NCBI GenBank assembly: GCA_016124945.1 | Contig: WGMT01000032.1 | Span: 1-64,000, forward strand | Reading direction: 5' to 3' | Source of the DNA: a bacterium | GTDB taxonomy: Bacteria; Chloroflexota; Anaerolineae; Caldilineales; Caldilineaceae | Length of the DNA: 64,000 nucleotides | Notes under the pieces: generated by a model | Seen by the model: the letters and a program-made list of their open reading frames with translations, nothing else | Databases searched by the model: none | Told to the model about the DNA's origin: nothing | In this document: positions 40,181-48,057 of the stretch, one piece after another | How positions within the stretch are numbered: position 1 is the first letter of the stretch | Layout of the letters: every line of letters starts with the position of its first letter | Made by a program: the position numbers and the translations under genes

Positions 40181-41035
40181 ATGGGAAGACTATCTGGCAA
40201 AGTTGCCGTAATCACCGGCGGCACGCGCGGACTAGGACTGGCGGTCGCCCACGCCTATGCGAAGGAAGACGCGGCGGTGGTGGTGGCGTCACGCGCCCAG
40301 TCTTCGGTAGACCGCGCCGTAGCAGACCTGCGGGCAGACGGCGCACGCGCTGCGGGCATTGTCTGCGATGTGGGCGACGTGGGGCAGGTCCAAGCGCTAG
40401 CGCAACATGCAGTGGATAGCTTTGGTCGCCTGGACATTTGGGTGAACAACGCTGGTATCTCCGCGCCCTACGGGCCGACGTTGGAAGTCTCGCCGGAGCA
40501 GTTCCTTAGTGTGATCCAGACCAACATCCTGGGCACCTACTACGGCTCTCTTGTGGCGATGCAGCATTTCGTGGCGCAGGGCAGCGGCAAGCTGATCAAC
40601 ATCCTCGGCCGTGGTGACAAACAACCCACGCCCAATCAGAATGCCTACGCCGGCAGCAAAGCCTGGATCCGCAGCTTCACCCTGGCCCTGGCCCAAGAAT
40701 ACAAAAAGACCGATGTGGGCGTCTATGCCTTTAACCCCGGCCTGGTGCTCACCGAGTTTCTATCGGATCTTGAAGTCATTGCGGGCCACGAAGAGGAAGT
40801 ACAGCCGCTTAAATTCGTCATGCGCCTGTGGGCCAACCCGCCCGAAGTTCCGGCGCAGAAGGCCATGTGGCTGGCAAGTTCGGCCACCGACGGCCGCACC
40901 GGCCTCTCCGTTACCTCACTCACCCCGGCGCGGCTGCTGGGTGGCGTCCTCAAAGAAGGTTGGCGCATTGTGCGCAGGCAGCCCGCGCCGAAAGTGACGT
41001 TGAATGTGCGGTCGGTACCGGTGCATAAGGCGTGA
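40181..41035 (+). CDS. Short-chain dehydrogenase/reductase
   Basis: A 284-residue SDR enzyme. The cofactor motif is AVITGGTRGLGLAVA, the structural NNAG is present, and the catalytic Tyr-x-x-x-Lys is YAGSK. The usual catalytic Ser about 13 residues before Tyr is not apparent: the segment reads LINILGRGDKQPTPNQNAY. That is odd and may mean altered chemistry. The ATG at 40181 lies 14 bases after the NRPS stop, so it is probably co-transcribed and could reduce the NRPS product or a precursor. The link is based on position only. Confidence 0.82.
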   Translation: MGRLSGKVAVITGGTRGLGLAVAHAYAKEDAAVVVASRAQSSVDRAVADLRADGARAAGIVCDVGDVGQVQALAQHAVDSFGRLDIWVNNAGISAPYGPTLEVSPEQFLSVIQTNILGTYYGSLVAMQHFVAQGSGKLINILGRGDKQPTPNQNAYAGSKAWIRSFTLALAQEYKKTDVGVYAFNPGLVLTEFLSDLEVIAGHEEEVQPLKFVMRLWANPPEVPAQKAMWLASSATDGRTGLSVTSLTPARLLGGVLKEGWRIVRRQPAPKVTLNVRSVPVHKA

Positions 41036-41122
41036 TGCGTAATTCGTAATGCGTAACCCAAAGTTGTTCGGCCCGTAGGCGTTGCTTTACCAATTACGCA
41101 TTACGCATTACGAATTACGCAT
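41036..41122. repeat. Inverted repeat of GCGTAATTCGTAATGCG words
   Basis: GATGCGTAATTCGTAATGCG on the left pairs with ATTACGCATTACGAATTACG on the right around a centre with TTGTTCGGCCCGTAGGCG. It starts at the SDR stop codon. A TATAGT hexamer at 41125-41130, directly after the right arm, may serve as a -10 box for the next gene. Confidence 0.85.
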
Positions 41123-41174
41123 GTTATAGTAACCCCCACCTACATCCGGCCCCATCTACCCCACCAAAACTAAA

Positions 41175-42308
41175 ATGAAAATTACCAACATTCGCACGCA
41201 GATTGTGGGCAATCCGTGGAAGAATTGGGTCTTTGTGCTTGTTGAGACCGATGAAGGCATCACCGGTTTGGGCGAGGCCACCGGCGGCTTAAAGACGAAG
41301 TCGCACGAGGCAGACGTGCACGAGATAGGGCGCTTTGTGATGGGCGAAGATCCCACACAGCCGGAGCGTATCTGGCAGAAGATGCACAAGGGGACGTTCC
41401 TTGGCACCGGGCCGGCCATGAGCGGCATCGAAATGGCCTGTTGGGACATTCTAGGCAAGTCTTTGGGCGTGCCGCTGTGGAAGTTGTTGGGCGGCAAACA
41501 GCGCCCCAAGATTCGCGTCTATGCCAACGGCTGGTACAAAGGACCGCGTGATCCCCAATTCTTCGCCGAACGGGCCGCCGAACTGGCGGCGCAGGGCTAC
41601 ACAGCGCTCAAGTTTGATCCTTTTGGCAATGCCTACCGCTTCTTCGAAGGCAATGAAGAACGCAAGTCGCTCGACATTATTGCGGCGGTGCGCGAAGCCG
41701 TGGGCGACAACGTCGATCTCTGTATCGAAGGCCACGACCGCTTCAGCGTGGCCACAGCCGTACGCGTTGGACATGCACTGGCCCCGTTCCACCCCATGTG
41801 GTTCGAGACGCCGGTCATGTCCACCGACATCGCGGGGACGGTGGAAGTGGCGCGCGCCATTGAGGTCCCCGTAGCGACGGGCGAACGCTTTGAGACGTTG
41901 GGGCAGTTCAACCAGTTGCTCAGTCACCGCGCCGTGAGCATTGTGCAGCCTGAGACGTTGAAGATCGGCGGTGTGTCGGGGGCGCGCAAAGCCGCCGCGG
42001 TGGCCGAATCGGCGGAGGCGTTTGTGGCGCTGCATCAAGCCCAAAGCCCGCTGCTCACGGCAATCAACTGTCACATCCACGCCACGCTGCCCAACTTTTT
42101 GATTCACGAATATTTCGACGAATTCCTCGAACCGTGGGCGCGAGAGATCCTACACGGCGTCCCCTCCTTTGAAGACGGCTACATCGTCCCCGGCGACGCG
42201 CCCGGCCACGGCGTCACCCTCGACGAAGCCGCCGCCGCCGCATATCCCTACGGACAGAACAACTTCCTCAGGTTGTTTGAGGAAGGGTGGGAACGACGAG
42301 GAAAGTAG
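41175..42308 (+). CDS. Enolase-superfamily enzyme, galactonate dehydratase-like
   Basis: A 377-residue enolase-superfamily protein. The N-terminal cap opens with MKITNIRTQIVGNPW. The barrel carries YTALKFDPFG on the second strand (Lys-x-Asp), metal-ligand Glu residues in DLCIEGHDRF, MWFETPVMS and VATGERFETL, and a late His in VALHQAQSP. The KFDPFG and Glu/Glu/Glu arrangement is typical of galactonate/gluconate-type dehydratases. Such enzymes dehydrate sugar acids to 2-keto-3-deoxy acids. The ribosome site is weak. Downstream lies a hairpin repeat and then a dehydrogenase gene. Confidence 0.87.
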   Translation: MKITNIRTQIVGNPWKNWVFVLVETDEGITGLGEATGGLKTKSHEADVHEIGRFVMGEDPTQPERIWQKMHKGTFLGTGPAMSGIEMACWDILGKSLGVPLWKLLGGKQRPKIRVYANGWYKGPRDPQFFAERAAELAAQGYTALKFDPFGNAYRFFEGNEERKSLDIIAAVREAVGDNVDLCIEGHDRFSVATAVRVGHALAPFHPMWFETPVMSTDIAGTVEVARAIEVPVATGERFETLGQFNQLLSHRAVSIVQPETLKIGGVSGARKAAAVAESAEAFVALHQAQSPLLTAINCHIHATLPNFLIHEYFDEFLEPWAREILHGVPSFEDGYIVPGDAPGHGVTLDEAAAAAYPYGQNNFLRLFEEGWERRGK

Positions 42309-42457
42309 TGATTGGTGACTGGGGATTGGTGATTGGGGATCGTCTACAGGATCTGAAATCTCCTAATCGCTCAGTCTCTTGTCAACACGAGATTAGGCGA
42401 TTAGGCGATTTCAGAAGCGCAACATGATCCCCAATCACCAATCCCCAATCACCACCC
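42309..42457. repeat. Nested hairpin repeat
   Basis: Outer words GTGATTGGTGACTGGGGATT pair with AATCACCAATCCCCAATCAC. The inner words GATCTGAAATCTCCTAATCG pair with CGATTAGGCGATTTCAG, words also present at 26265-26330 and 62538-62575. It starts at the stop of the upstream gene and ends before the AAGGAG of the next. Confidence 0.85.
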
Positions 42458-42470
42458 CAAGGAGACACAC

Positions 42471-43490
42471 ATGACAAAACCCATTCCATTCATCCAAGTT
42501 GGGGTAGCGAATCGCGGGGCGACGGTGCTCTGGGATCTGCGTGAACGCTACGCCGATCACTTTGCGCCGGTGGCTTTTGTAGACGTGGAGCCAACTTTCG
42601 TCGATGCGGCGCGCTCGCAGACGGGGATGGCAAACGTTTCCGGCCACCACAGGTTGACCGACGCGCTGGCCGCCCACCCTGAGGTGGAGGCCGTTTTCAT
42701 TGTGACGCCGGCTGCCTTCCACGCCCAATACATCCGCGATGCGCTGGCGGCCGGCAAGCATGTGTGGGTGGAGAAGCCGCTTACCTACAGCTACACCGAA
42801 GCACAAGAACTGGCCCAACTGGCGGCAAAACACAAACGCGCCGTGGTGATAGGCAACCAATATCAGTATCACCCGTTGGAGCGGCAGTTACAGCGCGTCT
42901 TGGCCGAAGAACGCTATGGGCAGCCCGTCTTCGTGCAATATTTGCACCATCGCCATCGGCCAGAGATGCGCGCCTTCACCGGTCCTTACCCTGCGCTGTG
43001 GGAACAGGGGGTGCACAGCCTCAACTCGGTGCTGGCGTTCCTGGGCAACCCGGCCCTGCGCAGCGTCTACGCGCAAGGACTGAAGCCGCCCCATTCCACC
43101 TACCGCAGCGACACCTTCACCAGCACATTGACCGACTTCGCCAACGGCGTACAGGCCTACGTGCTCAACACCTTTGATTCGCACCGCACCGACTGGCAGA
43201 TTCGGGTGGAGTGCACCGAAGCAGCGCTGCTCATCGAAGCCAAAGGTTGGGAACGGGATCGGATTCAGGTGCTTAAGGGCGATACATTGGTGGAAACGCT
43301 CGGTCCTATCGCCGCTCACGAGAACACCCTGCCCGACCCCTATGCTGCATTCCACCACGCCATCACCAGCGGTGAAAGCGTCCCCACGGCCATTGACGTC
43401 AACTTGAAGACGATCCAGTGGATCGACGCGGCGGTGAAGTCGTTGGAAACTGGGGAAGTTGTACGATTTTCTGAAAAATCTAGGGATTAA
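42471..43490 (+). CDS. Gfo/Idh/MocA family oxidoreductase
   Basis: A 339-residue NAD(P)-dependent dehydrogenase-like protein. The N-terminal Rossmann fold reads PFIQVGVANRGATVLWDL, a somewhat degenerate glycine motif, followed by FVDVEPTFVDAA at the second strand end. The family motif is HVWVEKPLTYS with the catalytic Lys. The C-terminal domain includes WEQGVHSLNSVLAFLG, which carries the usual His. AAGGAG lies eight bases before the ATG. The next gene starts seven bases after its stop, so the two form a tight pair. Confidence 0.88.
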   Translation: MTKPIPFIQVGVANRGATVLWDLRERYADHFAPVAFVDVEPTFVDAARSQTGMANVSGHHRLTDALAAHPEVEAVFIVTPAAFHAQYIRDALAAGKHVWVEKPLTYSYTEAQELAQLAAKHKRAVVIGNQYQYHPLERQLQRVLAEERYGQPVFVQYLHHRHRPEMRAFTGPYPALWEQGVHSLNSVLAFLGNPALRSVYAQGLKPPHSTYRSDTFTSTLTDFANGVQAYVLNTFDSHRTDWQIRVECTEAALLIEAKGWERDRIQVLKGDTLVETLGPIAAHENTLPDPYAAFHHAITSGESVPTAIDVNLKTIQWIDAAVKSLETGEVVRFSEKSRD

Positions 43491-43496
43491 GCGACC

Positions 43497-44324
43497 ATGG
43501 CATACAACACCCTCTTCACCAATTCTCGCCTCTGGATCCGCGCCGGGGATCGGCTGCTGGGCGGCTACTCGGCGAATGCACTGCGCAGTTACGTCTTTCC
43601 GCTCTACACGCCCGGCGGGGTGCTGGTGGTGCAAGAAGCACCCGTAGACCACCCCCACCAGCAGGGGATCCATGTGGGCTTGAGTGTAGACGATCATGAC
43701 CTGTGGAACGCCGGTTCGTTTGACAAAGCGCGTCACATGCAACGGATGGGAACGCCGCTCAAGGAGATCACGCCGGTCATCGAGGAGCAGGGCGTGACGC
43801 TCTTCCACAGCGTACAGTGGACAAGCGTCGATGGCGTTGTCCTGTTGCATGAGGAGCGGAGTGTACACTTTCGTCTGGCAGAGAGCTTCACCCATGTCCA
43901 CTGGCGTTCACACTTCCACACATTGGACGGATCCGCGCGTATCGACCAGACCAAAGAAGCCGGTATCGGCGTGCGCGTGCCGCCGCACTGGGAGAGCTAC
44001 TTTGGTGGGCAGATCGGCAACGCAACAGGCGGCGTGGGTGAGCGCGCCTGTTTCGACAGCGATTCCCCGTGGCTCAACGTACACGGATCAGCCGGAAACG
44101 GCGCGACAGCAGGTGTCGTGATTGTGGCGGCGAGTACGCCCTGCCCCTGGTTCACACGGGATTACGGCGAACACATCTACAACCCCAGCCGTCACGCAGC
44201 CGTCGATCTTGCCCCGGGCGAATCTGTCACCTGGGCGGTGGATGTGTTGGCCTACGACGGCGAGCGCACAGTGGACGAGATCACGAGGATGGTGGGGAAA
44301 AATGATGATGGGATGATGAGATGA
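43497..44324 (+). CDS. DUF6807 / PmoA-family protein
   Basis: A 275-residue beta-rich soluble protein of the DUF6807 (often labelled 'PmoA family') type, recognised by the HPHQQGIHVGLSVDDHDLWN segment, with other family blocks HFHTLDG and CPWFTRDYGEHIYNP. The label refers to a name in databases; there is no similarity to particulate methane monooxygenase in function. These proteins commonly accompany Gfo/Idh/MocA dehydrogenases in sugar-degradation clusters, as here. The role is unknown. Its last residues (NDDGMMR) come from a GATGATGGGATGATG-type repeat that continues past the stop codon. Confidence 0.75.
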   Translation: MAYNTLFTNSRLWIRAGDRLLGGYSANALRSYVFPLYTPGGVLVVQEAPVDHPHQQGIHVGLSVDDHDLWNAGSFDKARHMQRMGTPLKEITPVIEEQGVTLFHSVQWTSVDGVVLLHEERSVHFRLAESFTHVHWRSHFHTLDGSARIDQTKEAGIGVRVPPHWESYFGGQIGNATGGVGERACFDSDSPWLNVHGSAGNGATAGVVIVAASTPCPWFTRDYGEHIYNPSRHAAVDLAPGESVTWAVDVLAYDGERTVDEITRMVGKNDDGMMR

Positions 44325-44366
44325 TGACGTGCCAACGCCCATCATCGCATCATCCCATCATCTCAC
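44298..44366. repeat. GATGATGGGATGATG-type hairpin
   Basis: AATGATGATGGGATGATGAG pairs with CATCATCGCATCATCCCATC around a GACGTGCCAACGCC centre. It covers the last codons of the DUF6807 gene on the left and ends at the stop of the facing P450 gene, so it lies exactly between two convergent genes. Confidence 0.85.
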
Positions 44367-45731
44367 CTATACTGCGACTGCTTCCTGCTGAACGACAGCA
44401 TGCTCACTCTGTCGCTTACGCCGATAGCGCACAATGGCAGCGCTGGGGTGATTGGCCCCAACACCGGTGACCACGTGCGGATCTTGGGTGATCAGTTCAA
44501 CGTCGAACTGCTGGAAGAGCAGGGCGACGACCACGGCCATTTCGTTTTTGGCAAAGTTCATGCCCGTGCATTTGTGCATGCCGCCGCCAAAGCCGATGAT
44601 GTTGAAGGTGTTCTTGCCTTCGTTACGCTCCGGCGAAAAGCGCAGCGGATCGTAGCGTTCCGGATCGGCGAAGGCTTCGTCGTTGTGGTGACTGGTAGCA
44701 GCGCTGACCTTGATCAGCCACCCCGCCGGGACAACCACCTCGCCCAGGTCAAGATCCTGTTCCACGATGCGCATCTGCATAGCGGCCGACGGCTTGAGGC
44801 GCGTGGTCTCGTCGATGGCCCAGTAGACGTGCTCCAGGTTGCGCAGCACACCGCCGTCAATGGCCTGCCCCGGCGCGAGGACAGCGTCGATCTCGGCCTG
44901 TACTCGTTGCAGATAGTCGGGATGTTGCAGCAGTTGGATCACGGTCCATGCCGCCTGGCCGGCGGTGGTCTCGTGGCCGGCAAAGAGCAGCCCCATGAAG
45001 AGGCGCACGATCTCATCGTCTGTGGGGATCGTGCCATCCTTTTCGGGTTGGGCGAGCACCTGGGTGATCAGATCGTTGTATTGTTCAGGGTTCTGGCGAC
45101 GTTTGGCGATCAACGGCTTGAGCGCGGCGTTAAGGCGTTCCTTGGCCCGGTCGCGGCGGATGAACTTGGGCAGCGGCCAGGTTGGGGGCAGGATCGGATC
45201 AATCGAACGGCTAATGGCATCGTAGTCGCCCCAGAAACCCTCACCCAATTCACGCTCGTAATCAGGACCGATGAACGCATGGCCTGCCACATCCCGGGTC
45301 ACATCCAGCATGGCAGCGGAAATATCTACTTCTCCGGCTTCACCCAGTCGATCAAGCCAACGCTGAACTTCGTACTGCATGGCCACGGCATACTCGGCCA
45401 TCTTCTGGCGCGAGAAAATGGCCTGCAACAGCGGCCGTTGGTTCTGGTAACGCTCCTTCGGCGCCGTAAAGAGCACCTCACCAAAAGTCGCTTTGAGGAA
45501 GCTGTAGACTTCTCGAATGTTGAGCGAATTGTCCGTCTCAGTGTAAAAGAGCTTGTTGTACTCCGCGCCGGTGACGACAGCCACATTCTTGCCCATCAGC
45601 TTGAAGCCAAAGACGTCGCCATGTTCGGCTCGTCCGCGCTGATCAAGGCCGGTGGAATTACGCTGAAACTCCAAAGTATGGCCTGCCAGCGGCAGCGCCC
45701 CCGAGACAAAAGAGGGAGTGGGTTTGGTCAT
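44367..45731 (-). CDS. Cytochrome P450
   Basis: A 454-residue soluble P450 when started at the ATG at 45731, which has AGGAG upstream; the open frame before it is repeat sequence. The I-helix motif is LLFAGHETTAG, the ExxR motif is ETTR in AIDETTRLKPSAAM, and the heme loop is FGFGG-like GFGGGMHKCTGMNF with the ligand Cys388. The sequence has the feel of the CYP51/CYP120-like bacterial group that acts on terpenoid or steroid-like substrates, but this is a loose resemblance. The TetR gene lies 131 bases upstream on the same strand and may control it. No dedicated ferredoxin is adjacent. Confidence 0.9.
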   Translation of the reverse strand: MTKPTPSFVSGALPLAGHTLEFQRNSTGLDQRGRAEHGDVFGFKLMGKNVAVVTGAEYNKLFYTETDNSLNIREVYSFLKATFGEVLFTAPKERYQNQRPLLQAIFSRQKMAEYAVAMQYEVQRWLDRLGEAGEVDISAAMLDVTRDVAGHAFIGPDYERELGEGFWGDYDAISRSIDPILPPTWPLPKFIRRDRAKERLNAALKPLIAKRRQNPEQYNDLITQVLAQPEKDGTIPTDDEIVRLFMGLLFAGHETTAGQAAWTVIQLLQHPDYLQRVQAEIDAVLAPGQAIDGGVLRNLEHVYWAIDETTRLKPSAAMQMRIVEQDLDLGEVVVPAGWLIKVSAATSHHNDEAFADPERYDPLRFSPERNEGKNTFNIIGFGGGMHKCTGMNFAKNEMAVVVALLFQQFDVELITQDPHVVTGVGANHPSAAIVRYRRKRQSEHAVVQQEAVAV

Positions 45732-45744
45732 ATTTGTTCTCCTA

Positions 45745-45858
45745 ATCGTTGAAACGTTGGAGCGATTGAACGTTGGAGCGATTGAACGATTGAACGTTGG
45801 AACGATTGAACGTTGGAACGATTGAACGCTCCAACGCTCCAACGCTCCAACGCTCCAA
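45745..45858. repeat. Tandem and inverted repeat of GTTGGAACGATTGAAC words
   Basis: CGTTGGAGCGATTGAAC and CGTTGGAACGATTGAAC words alternate about six times, then AACGCTCCAACGCTCC words run for about five copies. GTTGGAGCG and CGCTCCAAC pair. It lies between the TetR stop and the P450 ribosome site, and its first part extends the P450 reading frame upstream without a start. Confidence 0.9.
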
Positions 45859-45861
45859 CGC

Positions 45862-46443
45862 TCACTCCATCACATTTAGCACAACCTGCACATAGCTTTC
45901 TAAGCCTGCCCGTTCCGGGTACATTTTGACGAGAAAGCTGAGGTTGTAAAAGGCAAAGAGCAGGTAACGGGCCACATCAGGGGCAGGTTGGTGCAGGCGA
46001 AGTTCACCACGATCCACAGCCGCTTGCAGGAAATCGGTGAAAAGTTGGGTGATCTCGTCCATATAGCTGCGTAAGAAGTCGAAGATGACAGGCTTGCTCA
46101 CACCCAATTCCACCGCCGCCTTGAGGGTAAGCGAGCCATGATGCGCCTCTTCCCCCAGCAGTTCATCGATCAAATCGGCGAAAAGATGAGCCAACGTCGC
46201 CCGAGGATCAGCACTTTCGGCCAGTTCACGACGCACCATCTCTTTTTCGCCCTGACTATGCCACACCAACACACGCAGGAAGATGGCGTCTTTGTCGCCA
46301 AAGGCGTTGTAAAGGCTGCTGCTGTTGACGCCCACCGCCTCCACCAGATCGCGGATCGACGTCGCCGCATAGCCCCGCTCACGGAAGACCTGCATCGCCT
46401 GTTCCAAAACAATTTCTTCGTCAAATGCTTTTGTACGCGCCAT
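45862..46443 (-). CDS. TetR family transcriptional regulator
   Basis: A 193-residue repressor-type regulator. The N-terminal HTH reads MQVFRERGYAATSIRDLVEA followed by VGVNSSSLYNAFGDKDAIFL, a textbook TetR pattern. The C-terminal helices form the ligand domain and have no strong marker. A near-perfect dyad lies just upstream (46463-46480), suggesting autoregulation. The P450 gene downstream on the same strand is the likeliest target, and the divergent enolase-family gene is another. The ligand is unknown. Confidence 0.92.
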   Translation of the reverse strand: MARTKAFDEEIVLEQAMQVFRERGYAATSIRDLVEAVGVNSSSLYNAFGDKDAIFLRVLVWHSQGEKEMVRRELAESADPRATLAHLFADLIDELLGEEAHHGSLTLKAAVELGVSKPVIFDFLRSYMDEITQLFTDFLQAAVDRGELRLHQPAPDVARYLLFAFYNLSFLVKMYPERAGLESYVQVVLNVME

Positions 46444-46462
46444 GGATTGAGTATAGCATATT

Positions 46463-46480
46463 TTATAACGAACGTTACAA
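46463..46480. promoter_or_regulatory. Likely TetR operator dyad
   Basis: TTATAACG-AA-CGTTACAA is an 18-base dyad with a single mismatch, centred about 30 bases before the TetR start codon. On the minus strand a TATACT or TATGCT box lies between the dyad and the start. The spacing suits a repressor blocking the promoter. Confidence 0.6.
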
Positions 46481-46501
46481 AATTTACGATTAACGATTGT
46501 T

Positions 46502-46609
46502 ACTGTACAGCCACGTACCGTAGGGGTTTGCGTGGGGCGGAAGCAGATGTCGCATCATGGGCGAGTGATCCTTCCGCCCCACGCAAACCCCTACATGACC
46601 TGTACAGTT
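46502..46609. repeat. Strong inverted repeat in divergent spacer
   Basis: The 24-base arms 46520-46543 and 46571-46594 (GTAGGGGTTTGCGTGGGGCG and its complement) are perfect. A further outer pair, ACTGTACAG at 46502-46510 and CTGTACAGT at 46600-46608, flanks them, and weaker AATCG/CGATT words lie outside. The element lies between the TetR gene and the divergent enolase-family gene. Confidence 0.85.
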
Positions 46610-46651
46610 ACATTCGTCAATCGCAAATCGTAAATTCCAAAGGGGGTTCTT

Positions 46652-47818
46652 ATGATCGACCGCATCATCTCTCTTGAACTTTTTCCGTTGGCGATTCCGC
46701 GCGATGAGCCGTATTTGGGCCCGCTTGAGGCGGGGACGGCGGTGAACGCCCACGGGTACTTCGTGCGCCCCGGCAACAAGACCATCTACAGCACCCATGA
46801 TCAGTCGGTGCTGGTGAAGGTGACCAGCGAGAGCGGCGCCGTCGGCTGGGGCGAGAGTTTCGGCGTCACCGTGCCCGATGTGGTGGCGCAGATTCAGAAG
46901 CAACTGATCGCGCCGCTGGTCATCGGCCGCGATCCGCATGACGTGGTGATGATCTACGAAGATCTCTACGACGCGCTGCGCGTGCGCGGCTTCTACGGCG
47001 GCTTTTGGGTGGACGCCATCGCCGGTGTGGACATGGCAATCTGGGATCTGCGCGGCAAGCTAACCGGTCTGCCCGTCTACAAACTGCTAGGCGGACGTCG
47101 GCACGAGCGCATCCCCGTCTACGTGTCTGGGTTGCCAGGGCGGACGAAGGAGGATCGCGCCGCCGTGGGCAAGCGCTGGATCGACCGCGGCTTTTCGGCG
47201 CTCAAGTTCGCTGCCGCCGTGGCCGACGAAGGCGAGTTGGCCGAGATGAAGGCCATCCGCGCCGCCGTGGGGCCGGATGTGAAGATCCTGGTCGATCTGC
47301 ACTGGCACTACACGGCATTGGAAGCGATTCAGCTCATCCACAAGTTAGACGAATACGATCTCTACCTGGCCGAAGCGCCCGTCGCCTCCGAGGACATCGA
47401 CGGTCAGGCCCAGGTCGCCCGTTCGGTGAAGACACAGGTGGCCATCGGCGAGGAGTTGCGCACCGTCTACGAGTACCGTCCGCGTTTCCTGGCGCGCTGT
47501 ATGAACGTGATCCAGCCCGAAATGGCACACACCGGCATCAGCGCCTTCTGGCAGATTGGGCAGTTGGCGCAAGCCTTCCACTGCAAAGTCATGCCCCACG
47601 CCACCATCAACGTCGGCATTGTACAGGCGGCCAGTTTGCAGGTCTCCGCCGCCTTGAGCAACCTGGCCATGCACGAGTACCAGCACTCCATCTTCGACCG
47701 CAATCTCCAATTCGTGGACACGTCCATGCGCTGCGCCGACGGCTATTTCACCCTACCCGAAGGGCCGGGGATTGGGGTTGAGCCGAAGGAGGAGTTGTTT
47801 GAGTATGTGATTTCGTGA
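46652..47818 (+). CDS. Enolase-superfamily sugar acid dehydratase-like protein
   Basis: A 388-residue member of the mandelate racemase/muconate lactonizing group. The second barrel strand reads SALKFAAAVADEG (Lys-x-Ala), metal ligands lie in KILVDLHWHYT (Asp), LYLAEAPVASED (Glu) and VAIGEELRT (Glu), and the C-terminal His lies in VMPHATINVG. The substrate class cannot be fixed. GGGGG precedes the ATG at 46652 as ribosome site. It is the third enolase-superfamily gene in the window. The three differ at the second strand (KLH, KFD, KFA), which implies three different substrates. Its last codons (YVIS) run into a CGTGATTCGTG repeat. Confidence 0.87.
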   Translation: MIDRIISLELFPLAIPRDEPYLGPLEAGTAVNAHGYFVRPGNKTIYSTHDQSVLVKVTSESGAVGWGESFGVTVPDVVAQIQKQLIAPLVIGRDPHDVVMIYEDLYDALRVRGFYGGFWVDAIAGVDMAIWDLRGKLTGLPVYKLLGGRRHERIPVYVSGLPGRTKEDRAAVGKRWIDRGFSALKFAAAVADEGELAEMKAIRAAVGPDVKILVDLHWHYTALEAIQLIHKLDEYDLYLAEAPVASEDIDGQAQVARSVKTQVAIGEELRTVYEYRPRFLARCMNVIQPEMAHTGISAFWQIGQLAQAFHCKVMPHATINVGIVQAASLQVSAALSNLAMHEYQHSIFDRNLQFVDTSMRCADGYFTLPEGPGIGVEPKEELFEYVIS

Positions 47819-48016
47819 TTCGTGATTCGTGATTCGTGATCCGTGGGTTGAGTTTGTGGTAGCGTTGTTTGGAACGGATCGTGTTCAAGTTTAGACGCAA
47901 AAGATACTTACTTGACGTGTAGACCATTGCAGACGCACGATACTTTTTTCACGAATCACGGATCACGAATCACGGATCACGAATCACGAATCACGAATCA
48001 CGGATCACGGATCACG
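47810..48016. repeat. Inverted repeat of CGTGATTCGTGATTCG words
   Basis: CGTGATTCGTGATTCGTGAT on the left pairs with ATCACGAATCACGGATCACG words on the right, which run for about ten copies. The left arm includes the final codons and stop of the enolase-family gene. About 120 bases of unrelated sequence separate the arms. No coding potential is visible. Confidence 0.9.
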
Positions 48017-48057
48017 CAAACCCCATCCCCCCACTCAAACGAAAGGATCTCCCACCC

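Noticed and set aside
43497..44324. Methane monooxygenase subunit, suggested by the name PmoA
   Set aside because: The protein is soluble with no membrane helices or copper ligands of the true PmoA; the name is a database label for DUF6807.
44400..45752. 450-codon open frame on the plus strand
   Set aside because: It is antisense to the P450 gene, which has I-helix, ExxR and heme-loop motifs.
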